64,000 bases of DNA, from positions 1 through 64,000 of the forward strand of contig JAFQZI010000093.1 in NCBI GenBank assembly GCA_017406005.1, read 5' to 3'. A model generated the notes under the pieces. That model saw only the letters and a list, made by a program, of their open reading frames with translations. It did not search any database and was not told the DNA's origin. Source of the DNA: Oscillospiraceae bacterium. GTDB taxonomy: Bacteria; Bacillota; Clostridia; Oscillospirales; Oscillospiraceae. Positions 17,411 to 25,954 of the stretch are shown piece by piece. The translations under genes and the position numbers were made by a program. Each line of letters opens with the position of its first letter. Position 1 is the stretch's first letter.

Positions 17411-18388
17411 TTATGCCTCCCGCGGGCGATTGACTACATGGATCGGGTCTCCGTTCAGATAGGAACGGAGATTCTCAACAGAGCAGTCCATAATGCGGAC
17501 TCTGGCTTCTTTCGGTGCCCATGAGATATGCGGAGTGATCAGGCAGTTTTTTGCAGTCAGCAGGGGGTTGTCGCCTTTAATCGGCTCTGAAGAGACGACA
17601 TCCAGCCCGGCAGCATAGATTTTTCCGGAATTGAGAGCATCTGCAAGATCCTGTTCCACAACAAGCTGACCGCGGCTGTTGTTAATGAAAATAACACCGT
17701 CTTTCATTTTGGCGATGCTCTCTTTGTTGATCATGCCCTCCGTCTCCGGGAAGAGCGGGCAATGCAGCACTACAACATCTGAACGCGCAAAGAGTGTATC
17801 CCGGTCGACATATTCAGCAATTGCCCGTCCTTCCTCTGTCGGCCTGCTCCCGTTGGCGAGCACCGTCATGCCGAGCGCTTTTGCGATCCGGCCGGTCGTC
17901 TGCCCGATTTTTCCGAAGCCGATAATCCCCATTGTCTTTCCGGCCAGTTCAATGAGAGGATAATCCCAGAAACACCAGTCGGCATTTGTTTCCCACCGCC
18001 CTTCATGCACAGCTTGAGAATGATGTGCCACATGGTGGCAGATTTCAAGCAGTAAGGCAATGGCAAACTGTCCGACGGCTGCTGTTCCATAGGTAGGCAC
18101 GTTGGATACCGGGATTCCCTTTTCCCAGGCATACGTGTAATCTACAATGTTATAGCCCGTCGCCAGAACGGAAATATATTTCAGGTTGGGGCATTGGTCA
18201 ATGACAGCCTTGCGGATCGGGCACTTGTTGGTGAACACCACCTCTGCATCTCCGATGCGTTTTGCAATTTCCGCATCGTCATAGGGAGTGCGGTCATATA
18301 CTGTGAGATCGCCGAAGGTGCGCAGTACATCCCAGTTCAGATCGCCGGGATTTTCGGTATAACCGTCCAGAATCACAATTTTCATCAT
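17411..18388 (-). CDS. D-2-hydroxyacid dehydrogenase (NAD-dependent)
   Basis: 325 residues, standard for the family. The Rossmann motif is GIIGFGKIGQTTGR (about 148-161). Catalytic Arg lies in NNSRGQLV, Glu in SSEP and His in ITPHISWAP, as in glycerate/hydroxypyruvate and lactate dehydrogenases. It interconverts a 2-oxoacid and a D-2-hydroxyacid with NAD(H). Substrate cannot be fixed from sequence; glycerate or hydroxyisocaproate-type enzymes are the nearest in style. Two consecutive ATGs are possible starts; the first follows AGGAGAG. Operonic with the AEC carrier. Confidence 0.88.
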   Translation of the reverse strand: MMKIVILDGYTENPGDLNWDVLRTFGDLTVYDRTPYDDAEIAKRIGDAEVVFTNKCPIRKAVIDQCPNLKYISVLATGYNIVDYTYAWEKGIPVSNVPTYGTAAVGQFAIALLLEICHHVAHHSQAVHEGRWETNADWCFWDYPLIELAGKTMGIIGFGKIGQTTGRIAKALGMTVLANGSRPTEEGRAIAEYVDRDTLFARSDVVVLHCPLFPETEGMINKESIAKMKDGVIFINNSRGQLVVEQDLADALNSGKIYAAGLDVVSSEPIKGDNPLLTAKNCLITPHISWAPKEARVRIMDCSVENLRSYLNGDPIHVVNRPREA

Positions 18389-18472
18389 ACTATCTCTCCT
18401 GCTTTTTTCTGTATTGTCGCATCCGGTGAAACAAATGTCAACGCTTTTTTACCGGTGTGGCTACTTTTCTTC

Positions 18473-18501
18473 TTGCTGCATCCGAAAAAATAAGGTATAC
18501 T
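18473..18501 (+). promoter_or_regulatory. Promoter of the larA-malic enzyme operon
   Basis: TTGCTG (18473-18478), 17 bp, TATACT (18496-18501), about 50 nt before the start codon at 18558. Confidence 0.5.
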
Positions 18502-18557
18502 GAAAACACCGGGCCATGATGTATGACCCGGTATTTTCCAACAGGAGAAGAATTGTA

Positions 18558-19814
18558 ATGCGTTACGAATTAGGCTTCGGCAAAGGTACACAGGCAGTAG
18601 AAGTGAAGGAAAGCTGCCTGCTGGATGTGCTGCTGCCGAACCCCGTCCTGAAAGAACTGACGGGAGAAGAGGAAGTCCGCCGGGCATTAATGGCGCCGAT
18701 CGGCTCGGCACCCTTGCGGGAGATCGTCAGGCCGGGGGAAAAAATCGCTGTTATAACGAGTGACGTCACACGCCCTGTCCCCACGTGGAAGATTATGCCT
18801 GCCCTGCTGGACGAGCTCTATGCCGCAGGATGCAGCCCCGAAGATCTGCTGCTCGTTTTTGCGCTTGGGAGCCATCGAAAGCATACCGAAGAAGAGCAGC
18901 GTCATCTGGCAGGGGAGAGGGCATGGGCGGAAATCCGATGCATCGACTCCGATGGGCTTGACTGTGTGCATCTTGGCGTAACAGCCAACGGGACGCCGGT
19001 CGATATCTTTCGCCCGGTTGTTGAAGCTGACAAGGTGATCTGCATCGGCAATATTGAATACCATTATTTTGCCGGATATTCCGGCGGAGCAAAGGCGGTA
19101 ATGCCTGGGGTATCCACGCGGGAAGCGATCCAGGCGAACCACAGCAGAATGGTGAAGCCCGAAGCCTGCGCCGGCAGGCTGGAAGGGAATCCTGTTCGGG
19201 AAGATATCGAAGAAGCGGCAGCTATGCTCGGCGTCGATTTTATTGTCAACGTGGTGCTGGATGAGCACAAGGAAATCATCCGTGCCTTTGCCGGTGACGT
19301 GACGCAAGCCCACAGGGCAGGCTGCACTTTCCTGGATACGCTTTACAGTAAGCCTGTTGCACAGCGTGCGGATATCGTTATCGTCTCTCAGGGCGGTGCT
19401 CCAAAGGACCTTAACCTCTACCAGACGCAAAAAGCTCTGGATAATGCCAAACATGCGGTGCGGGACGGCGGTATCATCATTCTGGTCGGCTCCTGCAGGG
19501 AAGGCCTCGGAGAGAAGACCTTTGAGGAATGGCTTACTGCTGCACCGGATCCACATTCCCTTGTCGTACGGATCGAACAGGAGTTTCGATTGGGTGGCCA
19601 TAAAGCAGCGGCAATTGCTATGGTGCAGGAGCGGGCGGAGATCTACCTCGTTTCGGAAATGGAGCCGAATTTTGTGAGAAGCCTCTTCATGACGCCCTTT
19701 ACATCTGTTGAGGAAGCCTATTCTGCCGCCAGGAAAAAACTCGGGGAAGATGCCGGTGTTATCCTGATGCCTTACGGCGGATCGACCCTGCCGAAATTCT
19801 TTGCTGAGATATAA
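18558..19814 (+). CDS. larA: Nickel-dependent lactate racemase family protein (LarA-like)
   Basis: 418 residues from the ATG at 18558. This start has AGGAG 10 nt upstream, whereas an in-frame ATG at 18516 has none. N-terminal domain with TSDVTRPVPTWKI, catalytic His region (GSHRKHTEEE), the YSGGAKAVMPGVSTREAI segment with the Lys that holds the pyridinium dithiocarboxylate-nickel pincer in characterised LarA, and a C-terminal domain. It should racemise a 2-hydroxyacid such as lactate; the family also includes malate and other racemases. The cofactor makers larB, larC and larE are not in the window. Followed after 26 bp by malic enzyme. Confidence 0.85.
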   Translation: MRYELGFGKGTQAVEVKESCLLDVLLPNPVLKELTGEEEVRRALMAPIGSAPLREIVRPGEKIAVITSDVTRPVPTWKIMPALLDELYAAGCSPEDLLLVFALGSHRKHTEEEQRHLAGERAWAEIRCIDSDGLDCVHLGVTANGTPVDIFRPVVEADKVICIGNIEYHYFAGYSGGAKAVMPGVSTREAIQANHSRMVKPEACAGRLEGNPVREDIEEAAAMLGVDFIVNVVLDEHKEIIRAFAGDVTQAHRAGCTFLDTLYSKPVAQRADIVIVSQGGAPKDLNLYQTQKALDNAKHAVRDGGIIILVGSCREGLGEKTFEEWLTAAPDPHSLVVRIEQEFRLGGHKAAAIAMVQERAEIYLVSEMEPNFVRSLFMTPFTSVEEAYSAARKKLGEDAGVILMPYGGSTLPKFFAEI

Positions 19815-19840
19815 ACAAAATACTGTAAGGAGGTAATAGC

Positions 19841-21016
19841 ATGGACTACGCAAAAGAATCCCTGAAAAAACATTATGAATGGAAAGGGAAAATAGAAGTC
19901 ATCTCCCGTGCACCGGTTGACAGCAAAGAGAGCCTCTCTCTTGCCTATACGCCCGGAGTGGCGCAGGCGTGTCTGGAAATCCAGAAAGATGAGAAGCTCA
20001 GTTACGATCTTACCCGCCGCTGGAATACCGTTGCCGTTGTGACGGACGGTACAGCAGTTCTTGGCCTGGGGGATATTGGCCCGGTTGCCGGAATGCCGGT
20101 GATGGAAGGGAAATGCGTTCTGTTTAAAGCGTTTGGTGATGTAGATGCCATTCCGCTTTGCGTCGCTTCCAAGGATGTGGATGAAATCGTCAATACGATT
20201 GCCCTTCTGGAGGGATCTTTCGGCGGCGTCAATCTGGAAGATATTTCAGCTCCCCGCTGCTTTGAGATTGAAAGGAAACTGAAGGAACGCTGTAGCATTC
20301 CTATCTTCCACGATGACCAGCACGGCACGGCTGTGATTACGTTGGCCGGGCTGACCAATGCACTGAAGCTGGTAAAAAAGAATCTTCCCGAGATTCGCAT
20401 CGTTGTCAACGGAGCGGGTGCCGCTGCAACAGCTATTACGAAGCTGCTGATTTCAGCCGGAGCTGTCGATGTAACACTCTGTGACCGCAGCGGGGCAATC
20501 TATGACGGGCGACAGGATCATATGAATCCTGCCAAGCAGGAGATCGCCTCTCTCACCAACCCGCATAAACGGCAAGGAAGCCTGGCAGAAGTCCTGAAAG
20601 GCGCAGATGTCTTTATCGGTGTTTCGGTACCGGGAATGGTCACAACCGAAATGGTGAAAACGATGAATCAAGATGCGATCATTTTTGCCTGTGCCAATCC
20701 CACGCCGGAGATCTTCCCGGAAGACGCCAAGGCAGGTGGAGCTGTGGTGGTTTCTACAGGCCGCAGCGACTATCCCAACCAGATCAATAATGTGCTCGCT
20801 TTCCCGGGGATTTTCCGCGGAGCGCTGGATGTTCGTGCAAGCGATATCAATGACGCGATGAAAATCGCGGCAGCGAAAGCGCTTGCCAGGTTGATTTCTG
20901 ATGAGGAGCTCTCGACAGATTATATAATTCCTGCAGCGTTCGATCCACGTGTCAAGGATGCTGTTGCTGATGCGGTCAAAGCTGCTGCCTACGAGACAGG
21001 AGTTGCCAGGATCTGA
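19841..21016 (+). CDS. NAD(P)-dependent malic enzyme (malate dehydrogenase, decarboxylating)
   Basis: 391 residues, the short bacterial form. Motifs are the catalytic Tyr in AYTPGVAQ, LGDIGPVAGMPVMEGK with the catalytic Lys, the metal site in IPIFHDDQHGTAVI, and a NAD(P) site in NGAGAAATAI. It converts malate to pyruvate and CO2. It is in an operon with the LarA-like racemase (26 bp gap, SD AAGGAGG), so the two may convert a D-hydroxyacid to the L form and then to pyruvate, which would feed NifJ (inference). Confidence 0.95.
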   Translation: MDYAKESLKKHYEWKGKIEVISRAPVDSKESLSLAYTPGVAQACLEIQKDEKLSYDLTRRWNTVAVVTDGTAVLGLGDIGPVAGMPVMEGKCVLFKAFGDVDAIPLCVASKDVDEIVNTIALLEGSFGGVNLEDISAPRCFEIERKLKERCSIPIFHDDQHGTAVITLAGLTNALKLVKKNLPEIRIVVNGAGAAATAITKLLISAGAVDVTLCDRSGAIYDGRQDHMNPAKQEIASLTNPHKRQGSLAEVLKGADVFIGVSVPGMVTTEMVKTMNQDAIIFACANPTPEIFPEDAKAGGAVVVSTGRSDYPNQINNVLAFPGIFRGALDVRASDINDAMKIAAAKALARLISDEELSTDYIIPAAFDPRVKDAVADAVKAAAYETGVARI

Positions 21017-21026
21017 TTTCCTGCCA

Positions 21027-21075
21027 AAACATTCAGCCTGAGAAGCGTTGTGTTTCTCAGGCTGGATGTTTTATA
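21027..21075. terminator. Bidirectional terminator between malic enzyme and ylmH
   Basis: AACATTCAGCCTGAGAA pairs with TTCTCAGGCTGGATGTT, loop about 9 nt, T-rich 3' side. Confidence 0.85.
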
Positions 21076-21085
21076 GTGGATTCTG

Positions 21086-21835
21086 CTACAGATAGATTTC
21101 TGCCTCAACGAACAATCGGTCTTTTCTGGACCGCCCGCCGATCTGTGTAATTCTGCCTTTCCCTTTGCCGCGAACGGAGAGCGTGTCGCCCTCTTTAACC
21201 GGTGCGTCCGCTTTTTCACAAATTGTATAATTGAGGGTGACTGCACCCAGACGGATCAGCTCAGCAGCGGTCGTGCGGGACACTCCGAAGAGATCTCCGG
21301 TGACTGCATCAAGGCGAAGGCTTTTAACGGTAAAAGAGATCTTTTTTACTCGCTTTTCAGGTGCGGGGACATCAGAGAGGGCGACCTGCTCTGTTTTTAC
21401 GCTGACCCTACCGACCTTTTCCAACTCCTGCAGCAATACGGAAACGACCGATGAAAGGCAGAAAACATAAGCAGTATCGTCAAATAACAGGAGATCCCCG
21501 ATCCTGTCCCGTTCAATTCCGAGTCCGAGAATGGCACCGAGATAATCCCTGTGTCCCGGCTTTCCAAAAAAGCTTGTGATTTTAACAGCTTTGATATATT
21601 CTGCGATATCAAAGTCAGTCTCCTCAAGATAGTAGGGGAGAAAGAAGGCAACCTTTCGTTCGCATTCTTCTCTGCCGCCGGTGAGGTACAGCTTTGCTTC
21701 TCCGATAGGGGTTTTCCTTGTTTCCAGCAGATAGCACTCCGCCGGCGTAAGAAAGGTTGAATTTGTAATACAGCCGTTCCTGTCACATCGGAGGGCGAGA
21801 TCCGATATTCTTTTTAGTAATTCATTCTGTTCCAT
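21086..21835 (-). CDS. ylmH: YlmH-type S4-domain RNA-binding protein
   Basis: 249 residues. The C-terminal S4 domain (about 180-245) includes LRLDAVTGDLFGVSRTTAAE and VKEGDTLSVRGKG. The N-terminal and middle domains match the YlmH layout (FLTPAECYLLE, GHRDYLGAILGLGIERDRIGD). YlmH binds ribosomes/tRNA and has been linked in Bacillus to rescue of stalled 50S subunits and to the division gene cluster. Here it stands alone, not beside sepF or divIVA. Monocistronic. Confidence 0.9.
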   Translation of the reverse strand: MEQNELLKRISDLALRCDRNGCITNSTFLTPAECYLLETRKTPIGEAKLYLTGGREECERKVAFFLPYYLEETDFDIAEYIKAVKITSFFGKPGHRDYLGAILGLGIERDRIGDLLLFDDTAYVFCLSSVVSVLLQELEKVGRVSVKTEQVALSDVPAPEKRVKKISFTVKSLRLDAVTGDLFGVSRTTAAELIRLGAVTLNYTICEKADAPVKEGDTLSVRGKGKGRITQIGGRSRKDRLFVEAEIYL

Positions 21836-21958
21836 ATTGCCGTATCATAGTATAAGAGTGTTTCTCCGTCAAGGAAAACATCAATAGAACGCATCTTTTA
21901 TACCCTTTGGATTCTCTGTGAAAGATAACAAAAAAGTTCCTGAATCATACAACTATTG

Positions 21959-21987
21959 TTGACATGTTGCTGCCTGTGAGGTAAAAT
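21959..21987 (+). promoter_or_regulatory. Strong promoter of the 2-hydroxyacyl-CoA dehydratase operon
   Basis: TTGACA (21959-21964), 17 bp, TAAAAT (21982-21987). The leader contains a small hairpin (ACCCG, loop TTTCTTT, CGGGT at 21996-22012) about 30 nt before the start codon. Confidence 0.75.
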
Positions 21988-22045
21988 AATTTAAAACCCG
22001 TTTCTTTCGGGTGAGCATGTACCACAATTATAGGAGGGAGAAATA

Positions 22046-23257
22046 GTGAAAGATCTGAAGCACCTAATCTATTTCGAGAATCTACTTCAGGAAGCAAATA
22101 ATGAGCTTGTTCGAAAAGGCAAAGAGGAAGGCCTCCGCGCCATCGGATACACGTGCTTTTTCATGCCTGAGGTTCTTCTCGATCTGCCGGGCTGCTTCTC
22201 TGTGCGTTTGCGTGCACCGAGATGCACCTCACCTGACATAGCCACCTACTATCTGTCTGCTCGTGTGTGCCATTATGCCCGTTCTCTGCTGGAACGTGCT
22301 TTGGAGGGGGGATATAACTTCCTGGATGCACAGATGGCTACAGAAACCTGCACGGCAACCTGCCGTTTTCAGGAGCATTTACAGCAGAAGCATCTCGATT
22401 CTGTCCAGGATATGCAGATCATCCAGAATCCGGACTTCTTTGTAAGCTTCAGCGATGTCCCCTTTAAAAACAGTGAAAACAGCTACGATCACTTCCGCAA
22501 ACAGCTACGTACACATGTGCTGGATGAACTGACTGCCCATTTCGGCATCGATACCTCAGACGAAGCAATCCTTAAAGCTGTTGAACAGCATAATGAGGTT
22601 TGCCGTCTCATCAATGAAATCGGCGATTACCGTAAGCTTGACAATCCAACCATCACCGGATATGAGTTTGCTGTCATTCAACTCTGCACGCTGACCTGCC
22701 CGAAGCATCTTATTCTGCCTTATCTGCGTGAAACTGCAGAAGAGATGAAAACGCGGGAACCTGATGAAAAGAAGCAGTTCCGTTGCAAGGCAGTACTCTG
22801 CGGTTCAGAGAACGACGACCCTGATTTTGTCAAACTTATCGAAAGCTGCGGTGCTCTTGTCGTATGTGACAGATATTGCTACGGTGCTGTGGAATCCCGT
22901 ATCCCCATAGAAATTAAGGAAGGCCAGGATCCGCTGGATGCCATTGCACGCCATTATCTGCTTACCAGCAACTGCCCGCGCTTTATGCCGCAGGACGAAA
23001 TGCGCGGCCGTAAAAAGCGTCTTGCCGAACTCTGCAAAGAGTATCATGCTGACGGCCTAATCGTGGCTTCCAACAAATTCTGCGAATACTGGAGCTATGA
23101 GCGCGTAATTGACACTGTTGTGATGAAGCGTGACTACGGTATTCCGGTCTGCTCCATTGAAAAAGAGTATATCAACGCTGCATCCGGGCAGCTGCGTACG
23201 CGCTTCCAGGCCTTTGTGGAAAGTGTAGAACTGAAACAGATCAAGGAGGACAATTAA
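22046..23257 (+). CDS. 2-hydroxyacyl-CoA dehydratase-type subunit (HgdB/FldC-like)
   Basis: 403 residues, HGD-D family. The start is GTG after a TAGGAGG site. Conserved Cys and surrounding blocks are visible: RVCHYARSLLERAL, MATETCTATCRFQ, and a late SNKFCEYWSYER. Enzymes of this family hold 4Fe-4S clusters and remove water from (R)-2-hydroxyacyl-CoA by a ketyl-radical route after ATP-driven one-electron reduction by an activator ATPase. It is 1 bp from the next gene, the partner subunit. No activator (HgdC type) and no CoA-transferase are in the window, so the substrate is open; lactoyl-, phenyllactyl- or hydroxyglutaryl-CoA are family options. Confidence 0.85.
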   Translation: MKDLKHLIYFENLLQEANNELVRKGKEEGLRAIGYTCFFMPEVLLDLPGCFSVRLRAPRCTSPDIATYYLSARVCHYARSLLERALEGGYNFLDAQMATETCTATCRFQEHLQQKHLDSVQDMQIIQNPDFFVSFSDVPFKNSENSYDHFRKQLRTHVLDELTAHFGIDTSDEAILKAVEQHNEVCRLINEIGDYRKLDNPTITGYEFAVIQLCTLTCPKHLILPYLRETAEEMKTREPDEKKQFRCKAVLCGSENDDPDFVKLIESCGALVVCDRYCYGAVESRIPIEIKEGQDPLDAIARHYLLTSNCPRFMPQDEMRGRKKRLAELCKEYHADGLIVASNKFCEYWSYERVIDTVVMKRDYGIPVCSIEKEYINAASGQLRTRFQAFVESVELKQIKEDN

Positions 23258-23258
23258 G

Positions 23259-24860
23259 ATGGATAAGAAAAAAGTCAAAAAAGCCCTTCGTGATTTCTGG
23301 TATGGAAAACCGCACGGAGAGCGGCGCCTCGGTGATATTCTGGAAGATAAAACCGGCCTTTACAAGCACAGAGAGTGGCGTGGAGTAAAAGACACAAGTT
23401 ACTATTTCTGGAATATCTGGTGTTACAACTATGCCCAGATGGTGATGGATATCATGAAGATGGGCGGTCCGATTGCCTTTGCAAAGGGTGTATGGCGTTA
23501 TCGCTGGGTAGGCCAGAGCTATCTGCCCGTTATCCACTGGTTTGACCGTGGGCTTCAGGGCCTTCGCGGCGAGGCAATGAAAGCGTCCGCATGGCACTAT
23601 CGTGCTATGGTTGCCACGACCATCCGCCAGTTCCAGAGAATGTTTGAAGCCGATTCCAAAATCAACGGCGGAAAGATCAATGACAAGCACGAGCACACCA
23701 TTGCAATTAATGAAACAGTGTGGGGCGGTATCTTCTATCCGTGGGACGGCAAGCTTGTCTCTGTCCCGATGGAAATGATTCCTTATTTTGTTACCTGCCA
23801 CGTAAACTCTCATACCGTTCTGAACTATATTGATGCAGTTCAGTCCATAGGCCTTCCGGGTGACCCCTGCCCGATGTGCCAGGCGGAGTCCGGCTTGTTT
23901 GTTCTGGACGATATGCCGGACTATGCGAAAACCGTAATTACGGCCAATGAAGCCTGCGATGCTTCAGTCGCAACCTCTATCCTGCAGGACTGGTTCTTTG
24001 ACAAGCCTCTCTTTGCTCTTCCGATGCCGATGCAGTTTGATGATCCGCTGGTCAAGGAAAACTGCATGAAGGAGATTGAGCAGTGCTGGCGATTCATTGA
24101 GCAGCAGTACGGCATCCCGTTCAACTGGGATAAGCTGAAAGAGAAACTGGAGAAGCAGAACGAACTTCAGCGTTTTGAGTGGGAAAAGTGGGATGTAGCA
24201 GCCCATACGAACCATTACCCGATCAATGGCGTGGCCCAGGCACTCTACCGTATCTATCAGACGCAGTACGGCGATTGGGAAATCTGGCATGAAGTGGACA
24301 AGAAAGTCCGCAAGATTATGGAGAAGTGTGTACAGAAAAATATCGACACCTTCCCCAATACCCGCCACAGAGTAATTGCATGGTCCTGCGCACCGCTGTA
24401 TTATTCCAACTGGTGCACCTGGGCGTATAATTGCTGGGGCCTCAATGTTATTATCAATATGGACTCGCTGATGTTCGATATGACAATACGAACGGATTCC
24501 TATGACCATGCGCTTGAAGATATGGCACAGTATCATATGTGGGCTCCGATGCGCCGTATGGCTGTTGGCGGTATGAATCACATCTTTGAGCTCTGGGAGT
24601 ATATGGAGAAATTTAACTGTGATATGGTTGCCATGTATGACCAGCTGCAATGCAAGGGTATGCAGGGTGTTCACGGCCTCTTTGAAGATGAGTTCCGCCG
24701 CAGAAATATTCATGCTTTCTGGCTGCCGCATGCTCTTCCTGACAGCAGAACGGTCTCCCGTGCAGAAATCCGCAATGCGATCAATGACTACATGACCACC
24801 GTCATGCATGAAGAGCCTCTTGATCCGTCTCTTCTTGATTTTGACGATTCCATGACCTGA
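23259..24860 (+). CDS. 2-hydroxyacyl-CoA dehydratase-type subunit, long form
   Basis: 533 residues, clearly longer than the usual 380-480 of the family. Cys-rich and Trp-rich; blocks include CPMCQAESGLFVLDD, ANEACDASVATS, VIAWSCAPLYYSNWCTWAYNCWG and CDMVAMYDQLQCKG, consistent with a cluster-binding HGD-D fold. SD AAGGAGG is inside the end of the upstream gene. The two subunits probably form the heterodimer. The extra length and the lack of linked activator make this an atypical pair, possibly acting on a substrate other than those of the known enzymes. Confidence 0.8.
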   Translation: MDKKKVKKALRDFWYGKPHGERRLGDILEDKTGLYKHREWRGVKDTSYYFWNIWCYNYAQMVMDIMKMGGPIAFAKGVWRYRWVGQSYLPVIHWFDRGLQGLRGEAMKASAWHYRAMVATTIRQFQRMFEADSKINGGKINDKHEHTIAINETVWGGIFYPWDGKLVSVPMEMIPYFVTCHVNSHTVLNYIDAVQSIGLPGDPCPMCQAESGLFVLDDMPDYAKTVITANEACDASVATSILQDWFFDKPLFALPMPMQFDDPLVKENCMKEIEQCWRFIEQQYGIPFNWDKLKEKLEKQNELQRFEWEKWDVAAHTNHYPINGVAQALYRIYQTQYGDWEIWHEVDKKVRKIMEKCVQKNIDTFPNTRHRVIAWSCAPLYYSNWCTWAYNCWGLNVIINMDSLMFDMTIRTDSYDHALEDMAQYHMWAPMRRMAVGGMNHIFELWEYMEKFNCDMVAMYDQLQCKGMQGVHGLFEDEFRRRNIHAFWLPHALPDSRTVSRAEIRNAINDYMTTVMHEEPLDPSLLDFDDSMT

Positions 24861-24877
24861 TAACGGAGGACAGACCA

Positions 24878-25114
24878 ATGAAAAAATGTGAATGCTCCCT
24901 GGGGAAAACGCTTTTTAAACTGTTCCTGAAGATCTTCGGAATCTGTTTTGCTGCTATCGCCGTTTTGTTTACAATTTTCTTCTTTGATCTTGACGGTAAA
25001 CTTCTCTTTTATGTGGTCGAACCGTTCCTGAAGAAGCATTATGATGATATGGAGCGAAAAGATGTCCTGAAGGATCTCTACGATGTAGACAAGTATCCCA
25101 AGCGTGAATTCTGA
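24878..25114 (+). CDS. Small single-pass membrane protein
   Basis: 78 residues. A Cys pair (KKCECS) near the N-terminus, one membrane helix (about 17-40, LFLKIFGICFAAIAVLFTIFFF), then a charged tail. 17 bp behind the dehydratase subunit with its own SD (GGAGGA), so it is part of that operon. No family recognised. It could anchor or assist the dehydratase, but nothing in the sequence shows it. Confidence 0.7.
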   Translation: MKKCECSLGKTLFKLFLKIFGICFAAIAVLFTIFFFDLDGKLLFYVVEPFLKKHYDDMERKDVLKDLYDVDKYPKREF

Positions 25115-25128
25115 TTAAAAAACAACAG

Positions 25129-25163
25129 AATGCTCAGCTGCGAAAAGCGGCTGGGCATTTTTA
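25129..25163 (+). terminator. Terminator of the dehydratase operon
   Basis: AATGCTCAGCTGC pairs with GCGGCTGGGCATT, loop GAAAA, then TTTT. Confidence 0.9.
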
Positions 25164-25218
25164 TAATAATGCTTTTATTCCCGATAAAGATACAGAAGAG
25201 TGCAGCCCAAAAAAGCAG

Positions 25219-25257
25219 AGGGAAGCGCTTCCCTTTTTTGGCAAATTACGGTATAAT
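25219..25257 (+). promoter_or_regulatory. LacI-type palindromic operator overlapping the enolase-like promoter
   Basis: A perfect 16-bp palindrome AGGGAAGCGCTTCCCT (25219-25234) with central CG, like LacI/GalR or CcpA sites. It covers the -35 region of a promoter whose -10 is TATAAT (25252-25257), upstream of the mini-enolase gene. Confidence 0.5.
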
Positions 25258-25291
25258 ACATCAACAACTTTCTTCACGGAGATGGAACGTT

Positions 25292-25942
25292 ATGAAACAG
25301 TATTTTGAAATTGTAGATGTGACGGCCAGAGAAGTGGTCGGTTTGAAATTTGAGCCGACAGTCGAGGTTGAGATAACACTGGATGATGAGACGGTCGGCA
25401 GGGCATCCGTGCCTGCAGGCATGAAAAACGCGCGCGAAATTTCCATCGCAGTGGATAATGTCAATATGGAAATATCAGAAGCACTTGTTGCAATGAATGC
25501 GCTGGACCAGGCGTCAATAGACAGGCTCCTTCTGGAGATTGACGGGACGGAAAATACCTCCCGACTCGGTGCAAATGCGTTAATGGCAGTGTCTCTCGCC
25601 TGTGCAAAAGCAGCTGCGATATCTTCTGGCCTTTCTCTGTATAATTATATCGGTGGCGTGAACGCAAAGATGATCCCGAACCTTATGGAAGACGGAGAGG
25701 CTCTCTGCCTTACGGAGTTTGCGACACTCACACAGTTCCTGGATGCTGCAGCACGGGAAAAGAAGACGGGGAAAAGGCTTATCCTCTCAGCAGGTACCGG
25801 GGAAGGCGAGGATGCCGTGATAGCTGATCTCGCCGTTGCTCTCAATGCAGAAGGCCTGGTGTCCTCCTCACCGTCTGTATACAATGAATTGATGCGGATA
25901 GAGGAAGAGTTGTTTGATGTGCCGGAATATCCGGAAGAATGA
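25292..25942 (+). CDS. Enolase-like protein lacking most of the catalytic barrel
   Basis: 216 residues from the ATG at 25292, against about 430 in enolase. Residues 1-125 follow the enolase N-terminal domain (YFEIVDVTAREV, then PTVEVEITLDDETVGRASVP, and LLEIDGTENTSRLGANALMAVSLACAKAAA). Residues about 135-216 follow the last part of enolase (ATLTQFLDAA, GEGEDAVIADLAVALNAEG, ELMRIEEEL). About 200 residues of barrel between them are missing. The metal ligands and catalytic Glu/Lys/His are gone: DSRGNPT is replaced by GLKFEPT, and SHRSGETED by SAGTGEGED. The frame is fully open with no stops, so this looks like a retained non-catalytic paralogue and not debris. No function can be assigned. Confidence 0.7.
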   Translation: MKQYFEIVDVTAREVVGLKFEPTVEVEITLDDETVGRASVPAGMKNAREISIAVDNVNMEISEALVAMNALDQASIDRLLLEIDGTENTSRLGANALMAVSLACAKAAAISSGLSLYNYIGGVNAKMIPNLMEDGEALCLTEFATLTQFLDAAAREKKTGKRLILSAGTGEGEDAVIADLAVALNAEGLVSSSPSVYNELMRIEEELFDVPEYPEE

Positions 25943-25954
25943 GAATGGTCTGTA

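Noticed and set aside
21996-22012. A riboswitch in the dehydratase leader
   Set aside because: Only a single 5-bp hairpin is visible and no known aptamer pattern or switching terminator is present.
25219-25245. A rho-independent terminator (palindrome followed by T6)
   Set aside because: The palindrome has no loop, a real terminator lies 60 bp upstream, and it sits at the -35 position of a promoter, so an operator reads better.
25292-25942. Calling the short enolase a pseudogene
   Set aside because: There are no stops or frameshifts, the two retained parts are in frame, and a promoter and operator precede it. Kept as a coding gene with doubt noted.
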